A stretch of DNA of 64,000 nt from Bradyrhizobium lupini (lineage in GTDB: Bacteria > Pseudomonadota > Alphaproteobacteria > Rhizobiales > Xanthobacteraceae): positions 4,669,001 through 4,733,000 of the forward strand of contig NZ_CP162553.1 of the NCBI RefSeq assembly GCF_040939785.1. Direction: 5' to 3'. Below are positions 52,549 to 62,229 of this stretch, piece after piece; the first letter of the stretch is position 1, and each line of letters begins with the position of its first letter. Position numbers and translations under genes: made by a program. The notes below the pieces were generated by a model. It was given only the letters and a program-made list of their open reading frames with translations. It was not told where the DNA came from and did not search any database.

Positions 52549-52884
52549 CTACAGCAGTCCGTATTGCGCCCGCTCGCGCTTCGCCAGCAGCGGTAGGGCT
52601 TCGCCAGCGATCCAGGTCTTGAAATGCGCGCTCTCCTGGTGCGCCTTGAATGCCGCCTCGTCGCGGAACAGTTCGTAGAACAGGAACTGGGCCGGATTGT
52701 CCTTTGCGCGCGAGATCAAGAACAGCTTGACGCCGTCCTCGCGCTGGGCCTCCGGCAGGAAGCGGTCGAGGATCGCGGCGATCTTGTCGGCCTCGCCCGG
52801 CTTCGCTTCCCATTGCGCGACGACGAGCAGGCCGCCGCCGTCGACGGCGTCGCTGAGCGATTTCTGCGTGGCATAGTGGTTCAT
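52549..52884 (-). CDS. ABM-domain putative quinol monooxygenase
   Basis: A 111-residue dimeric alpha/beta-barrel protein. Start ATG 52884 (MNHYATQKSLSDAVDGGGLLVVAQWEAKPGEADKI in parts) with GGAGA 7 bases upstream. The ABM core (WEAKPGEADKIAAILDRF, then FLFYELFRDEAAFKAHQES) matches YgiN-type quinol monooxygenases. It lies on the opposite strand between glcD and glcE, splitting the usual glcDEF run. Confidence 0.85.
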   Translation of the reverse strand: MNHYATQKSLSDAVDGGGLLVVAQWEAKPGEADKIAAILDRFLPEAQREDGVKLFLISRAKDNPAQFLFYELFRDEAAFKAHQESAHFKTWIAGEALPLLAKRERAQYGLL

Positions 52885-53092
52885 GATGTCGTCTCCATCG
52901 GTTGGTCTCTCGGTGCAGATTTGTAGCGATCGGCTGTCGGCTTTGGTTCGCCGGTGATCGAAGTGTCGATGTCGTGAATGCTTCGATGAGGATCGAATGT
53001 TGGCCGTGGCTCCGAGGTCGAGCCGGATCGCGCGGCAATGGCGGCTGTCGTCACGCTGCATTTGATTTTGGCGGCGAATTTCGCTACCGCCT

Positions 53093-54337
53093 TTGCCCGT
53101 GGATACGCTCAAGGTACGAGACGCCAAAGACGTCGAAGAGGTGGTGCGCGCGGCGATTGCCAATGAGCAGCCGCTCGAGATCATCGGCCATGGCTCCAAG
53201 CGCGGCATCGGCCACGCGATGGCGACCAACGCCGTGCTCGACGTCTCCGCGCTGAATGCCATCACCGCCTACGAGCCCAACGAACTCATTGTCACGCTCC
53301 AGGCCGGGGCGCCGCTGGCCGACGTGCTGTCGCTGATCGATGCCAAGAACCAGCAATTCGCCTTCGAGCCGATGAACACCGCGCCGCTGCTCGGCACGCC
53401 CGCGCTCGGCACCATCGGCGGCATGATCGCGGCTGGCCTGGCCGGTCCGCGCCGGATCAAGGCGGGCGGCGCGCGCGACCATCTGCTCGGGGCGCATGCC
53501 GTCTCCGGTTTCGGCGACAGCTTCAAGACCGGCGGCAAGGTGGTGAAGAACGTCACCGGCTACGACCTCTGCAAGCTTCTCGCCGGTTCCTGGGGCACGC
53601 TGTCGGTCATGACCGAGGTCACGCTGAAAGTGATGCCCAAGCCGGAGGCCGAGCGGACGCTGTTGCTGCGCGGGCTCGACGATGCCGCCGCCAACAAGGC
53701 AATGACGGCGGCGCTCGGCTCGCCTTTCGATGTCTCCGGGGCCGCGCATCTGCCGACATCGGCGTTCCGGACCGAGATCGAAGGTCTCGGCGATATCGCA
53801 GGCCAGGGCGAGGCGCTGACCGCGCTGCGGCTCGAGGGCATTACCGTCTCGGCCGCCCACCGTGCCGGCTCGCTGCGCGAATTGCTGGCGCCGTTCGGAA
53901 CCGCAATTCTCGTCGAGGACACGGCGTCAGCGGCGCTGTGGACCACGATCCGCGACGTCCTGCCGTTCGCGGCCAGTGGCGCGCTGGGGGCCTGGCCGGT
54001 CTGGCGGATCGTCTGCCCGCCGGCGTCGGGCGCGACGCTCGGGACCCTGCTGGCGCGCGAGACCGGTGGCGACGTGATCTACGATTGGGGTGGTGGACTG
54101 ATCTGGGCGGCGGTGCCACCGAAGCCGGACGCGCATGCTCGGGCCGTGCGCGAACGTACGAATGCCGCCGGCGGGCACGCCACGCTGATCCGGGCGGCCG
54201 AGGACATCAGGCGCGCGATCGATGTATTCCACCCGCAAGCCCCTGGCCTTGCCGCCTTGAGCGAGCGGGTCCGCGCCAGTTTCGATCCGAAGATCATCCT
54301 CAACCGGGGGCGGCTGACGCGAGGCACTGCCGCATGA
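53093..54337 (+). CDS. glcE: Glycolate oxidase subunit GlcE (FAD-binding)
   Basis: A 414-residue FAD-binding subunit. The start is TTG 53093 or GTG 53099 (VDTLKVRDAKDV); neither has a strong ribosome site. Visible blocks: the PCMH-type IIGHGSKRGIG, GTPALGTIGGMIAAGLAGPRR, and KTGGKVVKNVTGYDLCKLLAGSWG. Its stop overlaps the glcF start (ATGA at 54334-54337), so the two are translationally coupled. Confidence 0.92.
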   Translation: MPVDTLKVRDAKDVEEVVRAAIANEQPLEIIGHGSKRGIGHAMATNAVLDVSALNAITAYEPNELIVTLQAGAPLADVLSLIDAKNQQFAFEPMNTAPLLGTPALGTIGGMIAAGLAGPRRIKAGGARDHLLGAHAVSGFGDSFKTGGKVVKNVTGYDLCKLLAGSWGTLSVMTEVTLKVMPKPEAERTLLLRGLDDAAANKAMTAALGSPFDVSGAAHLPTSAFRTEIEGLGDIAGQGEALTALRLEGITVSAAHRAGSLRELLAPFGTAILVEDTASAALWTTIRDVLPFAASGALGAWPVWRIVCPPASGATLGTLLARETGGDVIYDWGGGLIWAAVPPKPDAHARAVRERTNAAGGHATLIRAAEDIRRAIDVFHPQAPGLAALSERVRASFDPKIILNRGRLTRGTAA

Positions 54338-55656
54338 AGACCGAATTCTCACTCGCGCAGCTCGCCGATCCCGACATCGCGGAAGCCGACAAGATCCTGC
54401 GCGCCTGCGTCCATTGCGGCTTCTGCACCGCAACCTGTCCGACCTATGTGCTGCTTGGCGACGAGCTCGATAGCCCGCGCGGCCGCATCTATCTGATCAA
54501 GGAGATGCTGGAGAAGGACCAGACGCCGACGGCCGAAGTGGTCAAACATGTCGACCGCTGCCTGTCGTGCCTGGCCTGCATGACGACCTGCCCCTCGGGC
54601 GTGAATTACATGCATCTGGTCGATCAGGCCCGGGTCAGGATCGAGCAGCGTTACGAGCGGCCGCTCGCCGAGCGGCTGCTGCGCCGAGTGCTGGCCTTCG
54701 TCCTGCCGCACCCGCAGCGTTTCCGCGCCAGCATGTGGCTGGCGCGGCTGGCCCGCCCGCTGGCCGCGTTCCTGCCGACGCCGCGGCCGTCGGCGACGCC
54801 CGGCCTGGTTCTGCGCCTCAAGGCGATGCTGGCGCTGGCGCCGGACCGGCTGCCGCCGCCCGGGCCCGCCGCCGGCAGTGTGTTCGCGGCACTCGGCAAG
54901 AAGCGCGGCCGGGTCGCGCTGCTCCAGGGCTGCGCCCAGCAGGTGCTGGCGCCGCGAATCAACCAGGCCGCCATCAGTCTCCTCACGCGCCACGGCATCG
55001 AGGTCGTCCTTGTCAGGGACGAGCAGTGCTGCGGCGCCCTGACCCATCACCTCGGCGACGATCAGGACGCATTGGCACGGGCTCGCGCCAATGTCGCGGC
55101 GTGGCGCGCGGAAGCGGCCGGCGAGGGGCTCGACGCCATCCTGGTGACGGCGTCAGGCTGCGGCACCGTGATCAAGGACTACGGCTATCTTCTGCGCGAA
55201 GACGCTGCGTTTGCCGCCGATGCGGCGAAGGTCTCTGCGCTCGCCAAGGACATCACTGAATACGTCGCCGGCCTTGGACTCGCGGCCACGACGCGACAGG
55301 ACAACATCGTCGTCGCTTATCACTCTGCGTGTTCGTTGCAGCACGGGCAGAAAATCACGGGCCTTCCGAAAGAATTGCTTTCCAATAACGGATTCGTGGT
55401 GAAAGATGTGCCGGAGAGCCATTTGTGTTGCGGTTCGGCGGGGACTTACAACATTCTCCAGCCCGAGCTTGCGGGCCGGTTGCGCGATCGCAAGGTCGCC
55501 AACATCGCGAGCGTCAAGCCGGACATGATTGCCGCAGGCAATATCGGCTGCATGGTGCAGATTGCCAGTGGCACGTCAGTTCCGGTCGTACACACGATTG
55601 AGCTTCTCGATTGGGCTACGGGCGGGTCGCAGCCGGCATTGAACGCGCAAGACTGA
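54334..55656 (+). CDS. glcF: Glycolate oxidase iron-sulfur subunit GlcF
   Basis: A 440-residue protein that takes electrons from the flavin subunits. Two 4Fe-4S motifs near the N-terminus: CVHCGFCTATCP (residues about 25-36) and CLSCLACMTTCP (about 75-86). The C-terminal half has the two CCG domains with DEQCCGALTHH and ESHLCCGSAGTYN. Couples to glcE by a four-base overlap. A 15-base tandem repeat starts at its stop codon. Confidence 0.94.
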   Translation: MKTEFSLAQLADPDIAEADKILRACVHCGFCTATCPTYVLLGDELDSPRGRIYLIKEMLEKDQTPTAEVVKHVDRCLSCLACMTTCPSGVNYMHLVDQARVRIEQRYERPLAERLLRRVLAFVLPHPQRFRASMWLARLARPLAAFLPTPRPSATPGLVLRLKAMLALAPDRLPPPGPAAGSVFAALGKKRGRVALLQGCAQQVLAPRINQAAISLLTRHGIEVVLVRDEQCCGALTHHLGDDQDALARARANVAAWRAEAAGEGLDAILVTASGCGTVIKDYGYLLREDAAFAADAAKVSALAKDITEYVAGLGLAATTRQDNIVVAYHSACSLQHGQKITGLPKELLSNNGFVVKDVPESHLCCGSAGTYNILQPELAGRLRDRKVANIASVKPDMIAAGNIGCMVQIASGTSVPVVHTIELLDWATGGSQPALNAQD

Positions 55657-55693
55657 GCTTTCGAAGACTAAGCTTTCGAAGGCTGAGCTTTCG
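55651..55693. repeat. Three tandem 15-base repeats at end of glcF
   Basis: GACTGAGCTTTCGAA, GACTAAGCTTTCGAA and GGCTGAGCTTTCG follow one another from 55651. The first copy includes the glcF stop codon. Confidence 0.7.
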
Positions 55694-55755
55694 TCCGGAG
55701 ATAACGGCTGAAGACACCCGATCGACCATTGTTCGGCGGCAACAGGAGGATCACG

Positions 55756-56109
55756 ATGGCGAAAGCGAAGAAGAAAAAAAGCAAGAAGGCCAAAAAGGCC
55801 AAGAAGGCAGTAGCGGCGAAGAAGACCTCAAAGAAGGCAGCCAAGAAGTCCGCGAAGAAATCCGCGAAGAAGTCTGCCAAGAAGGCTCCAAAGAAATCTG
55901 CGAAGAAGGCCGCGCCAAAGAAGGCCGCTAAGAAGGCTGCGCCTAAGAAGGCCGCCAAGAAGGCTGCGAAGAAAGCGGCGCCGAAGAAGGCGAAGGCAGC
56001 TCCGAAGCCGTCAACGCCGGCAGCTCCGGCTCCCGAGCCTGCCGCCGAGACAAGCTGGGCGATGCCTTCGTCTTCTGCGGACACGACACCGGCCGAAGGA
56101 CAAGGTTAG
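55756..56109 (+). CDS. Lysine-rich histone H1-like protein
   Basis: A 117-residue protein with an AGGAGG site directly upstream of ATG 55756. Residues 1-80 are almost only Lys, Ala, Ser and Pro in AAKKSAKK/AAPKKAAKK repeats, as in bacterial histone H1-like (Hc1/AlgP-type) proteins. The tail (residues about 85-117) is Pro/Ala/Ser-rich and acidic. It probably binds DNA or RNA non-specifically. The low-complexity repeats are prone to slippage, so length may vary between strains. Followed by a terminator hairpin. Confidence 0.85.
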   Translation: MAKAKKKKSKKAKKAKKAVAAKKTSKKAAKKSAKKSAKKSAKKAPKKSAKKAAPKKAAKKAAPKKAAKKAAKKAAPKKAKAAPKPSTPAAPAPEPAAETSWAMPSSSADTTPAEGQG

Positions 56110-56524
56110 GCCCAAGGTCAGGCCAAAGGCTGGATCCAATCCGACGACCATGATCGGCAACAGGAAGGCCGCAGCCGGCGATGCTGCGGCCTTTTTGCAT
56201 CGGCGCGTCGGCGCGCGGGGATGATCTCGTCGGGAAGCAGCCTGATTCGTGGCACGGGCAGCACGGTACCGCCGGACCCGTACTAACGCGGGCCTCCCAG
56301 TGCACTTTGGAATGCAAATAATGTGATCGAGAAGACACACGGGCTGACAACCTTTCGTGGAATCGTCAGAACGCCCAAAAAGTCGGCAGATGCCCGCGTT
56401 TTTTGCTTCACGGTTTGCCTCACCCCATCCAGATTGCCGCAGTTACGAAATTTGCAATCAGGTCGAGCGTTCCGGGGGCTTCCGGGATCCGGCTGGGGTC
56501 TTAGAACTGGTGATGGGGATCGAA
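56110..56524. other. Intergenic region: terminator plus porin upstream region
   Basis: Contains the terminator of the H1-like gene (56167-56196). The rest, to the porin start, holds no credible ORF; AT-rich words such as AATGCAAATAATGTG near 56310 could be part of the porin promoter. Confidence 0.5.
56167..56196 (+). terminator. Rho-independent terminator of H1-like gene
   Basis: GGCCGCAGC (56167-56175) pairs with GCTGCGGCC (56183-56191), followed by TTTTT (56192-56196). Confidence 0.85.
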
Positions 56525-57529
56525 ATGAAAAAAGTGGCTTTGTTGGCAACGGCGCTGGCAATGGTGACGGGCTCGGCTTTCGCGGCAGACATGCGAGTGA
56601 AGGCACTGAAGGCCCCGCCGGTGGTCGCGTTTGATCCCTGGGATATCGCCTTCGGCGGCGCCATCATGAGCGACTACATCTTCCGCGGCGTCACGCAGTC
56701 GAACCACAAGCCGTCGGTCGCGGCCTATTTCGAGCCGCGCTACAACGTCAACAAGGACCTCCAGCTCTACGTCGGCGTGTCCGCCGAGAGCATCTCCTTC
56801 GCCAATCGCGCTGCTGCTGAAGTCGACATCTACGGCGGTATCCGCCCGACCTTCGGCGCCTTCGCCTTCGATATCGGTGTCTGGGGCTACCTGTATCCGG
56901 GCGGCAGCTGCGCCGACAACGTGCTCACCGGCGGCATTCCGGGCGGCAACGTCTGCGGCGTCAGCACGACCACTATCTTCCTCGCCGACGGCAACGTCAT
57001 GAAGAAGGACGTCAGCTTCGTCGAAGTCTACGGCAAGGTGAACTACACCATCAACGACAGCTTCACGGTCGGCGCGACCGAGTACTACTCGCCGAACTTC
57101 CTGAACTCGGGTGCCTGGGGCAACTACGCTTCGTTGACCGCCAAGTACACGGCGCCCAGCACGGCCTTCGGTGCTTCCGGCATGGGCATGTACGTCTCGG
57201 GTGAGTTCGGCCGGCAGTGGTTTGGTACTTCGGACGCCTTCTACGGCACCGGCGTCGGCACCGTTTTCGCCAACGGTATCCCCTACAAGGACTACAACAC
57301 CTGGAACATCGGCATCGGCTTCACCTACAAAGTGTTCACGCTGGACCTGCGTTACTCCGACACCGACCTGAACAAGGGTGATTGCAACGCCTTCACCAGC
57401 GCCTTCAACGCCACCGGCACCACCAACGTCACCGCGATCAATCCGGGCGGCGCTGGCTCCAACTGGTGCGGCGCGGCCGGCATTGCCAAGCTGTCGTTCG
57501 ACCTGACGGCCATGAGCAACCTGAAGTAA
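56525..57529 (+). CDS. TorF-family (gcw_chp) putative porin
   Basis: A 334-residue outer-membrane beta-barrel protein. ATG 56525 chosen: GGGG lies 7 bases upstream and it begins a clear signal peptide (MKKVALLATALAMVTGSAFAAD). The mature part shows the family opening DIAFGGAIMSDYIFRGVTQSNHKPS, alternating aromatic strands such as LQLYVGVSAESISF and FTYKVFTLDLRYSDTDLN, and a C-terminal strand LSFDLTAMSNLK. A strong terminator follows, as expected for an abundant envelope protein. The transported solute is unknown. Confidence 0.88.
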   Translation: MKKVALLATALAMVTGSAFAADMRVKALKAPPVVAFDPWDIAFGGAIMSDYIFRGVTQSNHKPSVAAYFEPRYNVNKDLQLYVGVSAESISFANRAAAEVDIYGGIRPTFGAFAFDIGVWGYLYPGGSCADNVLTGGIPGGNVCGVSTTTIFLADGNVMKKDVSFVEVYGKVNYTINDSFTVGATEYYSPNFLNSGAWGNYASLTAKYTAPSTAFGASGMGMYVSGEFGRQWFGTSDAFYGTGVGTVFANGIPYKDYNTWNIGIGFTYKVFTLDLRYSDTDLNKGDCNAFTSAFNATGTTNVTAINPGGAGSNWCGAAGIAKLSFDLTAMSNLK

Positions 57530-57554
57530 GCTTCTTCCCGAAGCGACTTGATGA

Positions 57555-57582
57555 GGGCGGCAGGGCAACCTGCCGCCCTTTT
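57555..57582 (+). terminator. Rho-independent terminator of porin gene
   Basis: GGGCGGCAGG (57555-57564), GCAA loop, CCTGCCGCCC (57569-57578), then TTTT. Confidence 0.85.
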
Positions 57583-57616
57583 GCTTTGGGGCTTTGGGGC
57601 GTAGGCCAGGGCCCGC

Positions 57617-57760
57617 ATGGTTCGAGACGCAAGCCTCCGGCGGGCTCCTCACCATGAGGGGGTCACAGATCTCACCGCGAGGACAGACCTCATCCTGAAG
57701 GCCCGCCAAAGGCGGGCGTCTCGAAGAATGGCCGCAACGAACGGCCATAGCCTCAGGGCT
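57617..57760. repeat. Intergenic palindromic repeat (TTCGAGACGC family, copy 2)
   Basis: Left end TTCGAGACGCAAGCCTCC is mirrored by GGCGGGCGTCTCGAAG at the right; in between are CTCACCATGAGG and CCTCATCCTGAAGG. Related to 16917-17017. Confidence 0.6.
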
Positions 57761-57773
57761 TCGTCGGGCCGTC

Positions 57774-59537
57774 TCAGCGTGCCGCGCTCGGCTCCTTCTC
57801 GACCGGCACACCACCGTCACCGAGGACGTGGATCGCGCCGTGCTTCACCATCGTCACCTTGCGGGTATGGAAGGCTTCCAGCGTCGACCGGTGGCCGATC
57901 GAGACGAGGGTGGCCTGTGGCAGCTTCTCCGCCAGCAGCCGGTACAGGCGGGCCTCGGACGGCTCGTCCAGCGAGGCCGTGGCCTCGTCCAGGAACAGAT
58001 AGTCCGGCGCGTGCAGCAGCGCGCGGGCGAGCCCGAGGCGCTGCTGCTCGCCCAGCGACAGCATCCGGTTCCAATGACCGTCCTCCTCAAGCCGCTCGGC
58101 GAGGTCGGGCAGGCCGACCGCGATCAGCGCGTCCCTGACGCGTGCAGTTTCGAATGCGCCCGGCGCGGCCGGATAGACCACCGCGTCGCGCAACACGCCG
58201 ACCGGGAAATAGGGGCGCTGGGGCAGCATCATCAGCTTCGCTTTTTCCGGGACGAAGATGGTCCCGGTGCCGAACGGCCAGATGCCGGCGATGGCGCGGA
58301 ACAGCGTCGACTTGCCGGAGCCCGACGGTCCGGTCACCAGCACGCGCTCCGGCATCTGGACGGAGAAGGCGTCGGTGGCGACCAGCGGCGTGCCGCTCGG
58401 CAGGTTCACGCAGAGCTGTTCGAGGGTGATATTGCGATTGCCGCCGGCGGCCTTGAGGGCGATCGCAGGCTCGTGCGGCGGCAGGTGCGCGGCCGCATCG
58501 ACCGACATCTCGAAGCCGTCGAGGCGGGCGACGATCGAGCGCCATTCCGCCAGCGATCGGTACGCCGTGACGAAGAACGACAATGCGCCCTGTACGCTCG
58601 AGAAGGCGGAGGCGGTCTGCATCATGTCGCCAAGCTGGATCTTCTTGGCGAAGAAGGCCGGCGCCACCAGCACATAGGGAAAGATCACGGCAGCCTGCTG
58701 GTAGCTCGCGCTGAACGCGGTGAGGCGCTTGGTGCGGCTCATGATGGCGTACCAATTGCCGATCACGAAGCCGAAGCGGTCCAGCAGCCGGCCGCGCTCG
58801 GCGCCTTCGCCCTTGAGCAGCGCGATCTGCTCGGAATTCTCGCGGACGCGGACGAGGTTGAAGCGGAAGTCGGCCTCGAAGCGCTGCTGCTCGAAATTGA
58901 GATTGACCAGCGGGGCACCGATCCAGTGCGTCAGCGCGGTGCCGAAGATCGCGTAGACCAGCGCGCCCCAGCACAGATAGCCGGGGATCATGAGATCGGC
59001 GCCGAACAGGTGCAACGGCGCGGCGTTGGAAAGCCCCCAGAGGATGATCACGAAGGAGAACAGCGTCACGATCGATGAGAGCAGGCCGAGCCCGATGGTC
59101 AGGGTCTGCTCGACGAAGTTCTTGACGTCCTCGGTGATGCGCTGGTCCGGGTTGTCGGCCGCATCGCCCTTGAGCTGCATGCGGTAGTGGGTAGCGCCCT
59201 GCAGCCATTCGCCCAAATAGTGCCGGGTCAGCCATTGCCGCCAGCGGATCTGGAGCCACTGGTTCAAGTACAGCTTGTAGACCGCCAGCGCGATGAAGGC
59301 GGAGGCGAGGCCGATGAAGATCCAGATCTCCCTGACGAAGCTATCCCAGTCACTTGCCTGCAGTGAGCTGTAGAACCGGTTCTGCCATTGATTGACCAGG
59401 ACGTCGATCGCGACCAGCGCCAGCTCCATCGCGATGACTGCGGCAAGCAGGCCGCGGCCGGCCCATTTGTCCTCCGACCGGAAATACGGGGCGGCGATTC
59501 GCCAGACGATCGCGAGCGTGGCGCTGATGTTCTTCAC
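57774..59537 (-). CDS. SbmA/BacA-like ABC exporter with fused ATPase (BclA/YddA type)
   Basis: A 587-residue inner-membrane protein: N-terminal membrane domain with about six helices (first near residues 28-48) and the family block ADNPDQRITEDVKNFVEQTLTIGLGLLSSIVTLFSF (in parts, residues about 128-165), then an ABC ATPase with Walker [10 protein letters not shown] (about residue 402), signature LSLGEQQRLGLARAL (about 490), Walker B YLFLDEATASLDE and a switch His in SIGHRSTLEAFH. This architecture matches YddA and Bradyrhizobium BclA, which imports NCR-type peptides in nodules. Several paralogues exist per genome, so identity with BclA is not certain. Confidence 0.88.
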   Translation of the reverse strand: MKNISATLAIVWRIAAPYFRSEDKWAGRGLLAAVIAMELALVAIDVLVNQWQNRFYSSLQASDWDSFVREIWIFIGLASAFIALAVYKLYLNQWLQIRWRQWLTRHYLGEWLQGATHYRMQLKGDAADNPDQRITEDVKNFVEQTLTIGLGLLSSIVTLFSFVIILWGLSNAAPLHLFGADLMIPGYLCWGALVYAIFGTALTHWIGAPLVNLNFEQQRFEADFRFNLVRVRENSEQIALLKGEGAERGRLLDRFGFVIGNWYAIMSRTKRLTAFSASYQQAAVIFPYVLVAPAFFAKKIQLGDMMQTASAFSSVQGALSFFVTAYRSLAEWRSIVARLDGFEMSVDAAAHLPPHEPAIALKAAGGNRNITLEQLCVNLPSGTPLVATDAFSVQMPERVLVTGPSGSGKSTLFRAIAGIWPFGTGTIFVPEKAKLMMLPQRPYFPVGVLRDAVVYPAAPGAFETARVRDALIAVGLPDLAERLEEDGHWNRMLSLGEQQRLGLARALLHAPDYLFLDEATASLDEPSEARLYRLLAEKLPQATLVSIGHRSTLEAFHTRKVTMVKHGAIHVLGDGGVPVEKEPSAAR

Positions 59538-59849
59538 AGAGCTGAGTCTCCTGAGGGGATGTGCACAACTGCCCGGGCCAAAGACTTGGGACGACGGCGG
59601 AAATCGGCGCGCTTAGACTAAAGTCGCAAGTCCTGCAATTTGCGTTGGCTTGTCGCAGCTTGCAACCCTAGCATGGGGCTCGACGGCGCGGGGTGGGGGC
59701 CTTCGGGATTTCGCGAGCTTGTGAGCGGACGGGAACCGCTGCATTCGCGAGGAATTCGCGTCCGGCTCGGGGGTTATCGCTTCAGCGTCAAGCAGGATCG
59801 GCTGTCCACGCGGGCCGCCTGCAGCACACATGCGTGGGGGAGGAAGATC
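59538..59849. other. Divergent intergenic region upstream of lldP
   Basis: 312 bases between the divergent exporter gene and lactate permease. The frame of lldP is open across part of it, but the sequence has no coding character. No clear operator dyad seen. Confidence 0.4.
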
Positions 59850-61514
<1,665 letters not shown>

Positions 61515-61537
61515 CAGGCCACGCCCGGCTTCAACCC

Positions 61538-61572
61538 AAATCCCCGCGAGGTTGCTCCTCGCGGGGATTTTT
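61538..61572 (+). terminator. Rho-independent terminator of lldP
   Basis: AAATCCCCGCGAG (61538-61550) pairs with CTCGCGGGGATTT (61558-61570), followed by TT. Confidence 0.85.
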
Positions 61573-61652
61573 GCGCCGCGCATGGACGAACCTTCTCAAC
61601 GGCGCCGCCGTCTTATAGAAGGTGCCGCAAATCAGGTCGGTCGAGAGGTCTC

Positions 61653-62051
61653 ATGGTTTCGTTCAGCCAGACGGTGTGTGCGGCGGTTGCAATGCTCGCG
61701 ATGTCCACGCTCGCGCGCGCGGAGGACGGTTTTCCGTTCGGCACCGAGATGACGCTGGAGGCGCTGCCGCAGCCGGGCTCGAAGCGGATTCCGAACATCG
61801 AGATCGGCGACAATGGCGAGGTCGTGCTGGAGCTCTGGTGCAAGGGCGGCAAGGGCCAGTTCTCGGTTGCTGGCAACACCGTGATCTTCGTCCCCGGCCA
61901 GATCCAGGACCGCTCCTGCCCGCCGGCAAGGGCCCAGGCCGACGACGATCTCGTTGCAGCCCTGGGCAGTGTCGAGACCTGGAAGCGCCAGGGTGACGTG
62001 CTCACGCTCGTCGGCCCCAAGCCGCTGCGCCTTCGCGTCAACGGCAATTAG
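61653..62051 (+). CDS. Secreted protein of about 132 residues (META/HslJ-like)
   Basis: Start 61653 (MVSFSQTVCAAVAMLAMSTLARAED), a signal peptide of about 23 residues. The mature part is beta-rich with two cysteines (LELWCKGG, QDRSCPPAR) and ends TWKRQGDVLTLVGPKPLRLRV, recalling the small META-domain lipocalin-like proteins. The similarity is weak and only the secreted nature is secure. Confidence 0.75.
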   Translation: MVSFSQTVCAAVAMLAMSTLARAEDGFPFGTEMTLEALPQPGSKRIPNIEIGDNGEVVLELWCKGGKGQFSVAGNTVIFVPGQIQDRSCPPARAQADDDLVAALGSVETWKRQGDVLTLVGPKPLRLRVNGN

Positions 62052-62059
62052 CCCCTGCT

Positions 62060-62207
62060 GTCATTCCCCGCGACCCGGCTACGCCAAGGCTTCGCCGGGG
62101 TTGAGGTCCAGGGGCGCCGAAGCTTTAGCACAGGCGGCAGGCGGGGTATCCAGTACGCCGCGGCTTCTCGATTCATCTGGATCGCCCGGTCAAGCCGGGC
62201 GATGACC
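62060..62207. repeat. Dispersed compound palindrome (copy 2)
   Basis: Shares CAGTACGCCGCGGCTTCTCGA and the arm ATCGCCCGGTCAAGCCGGGCGAT with the inverted copy at 6622-6723; an internal segment is missing here. Confidence 0.7.
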
Positions 62208-62229
62208 GAGAGTTGATGCGCGGGCTACA

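Noticed and set aside
50942..53038. 698-residue open frame on the minus strand
   Set aside because: Antisense to glcD for most of its length; only the out-of-frame ABM gene inside the region is real.
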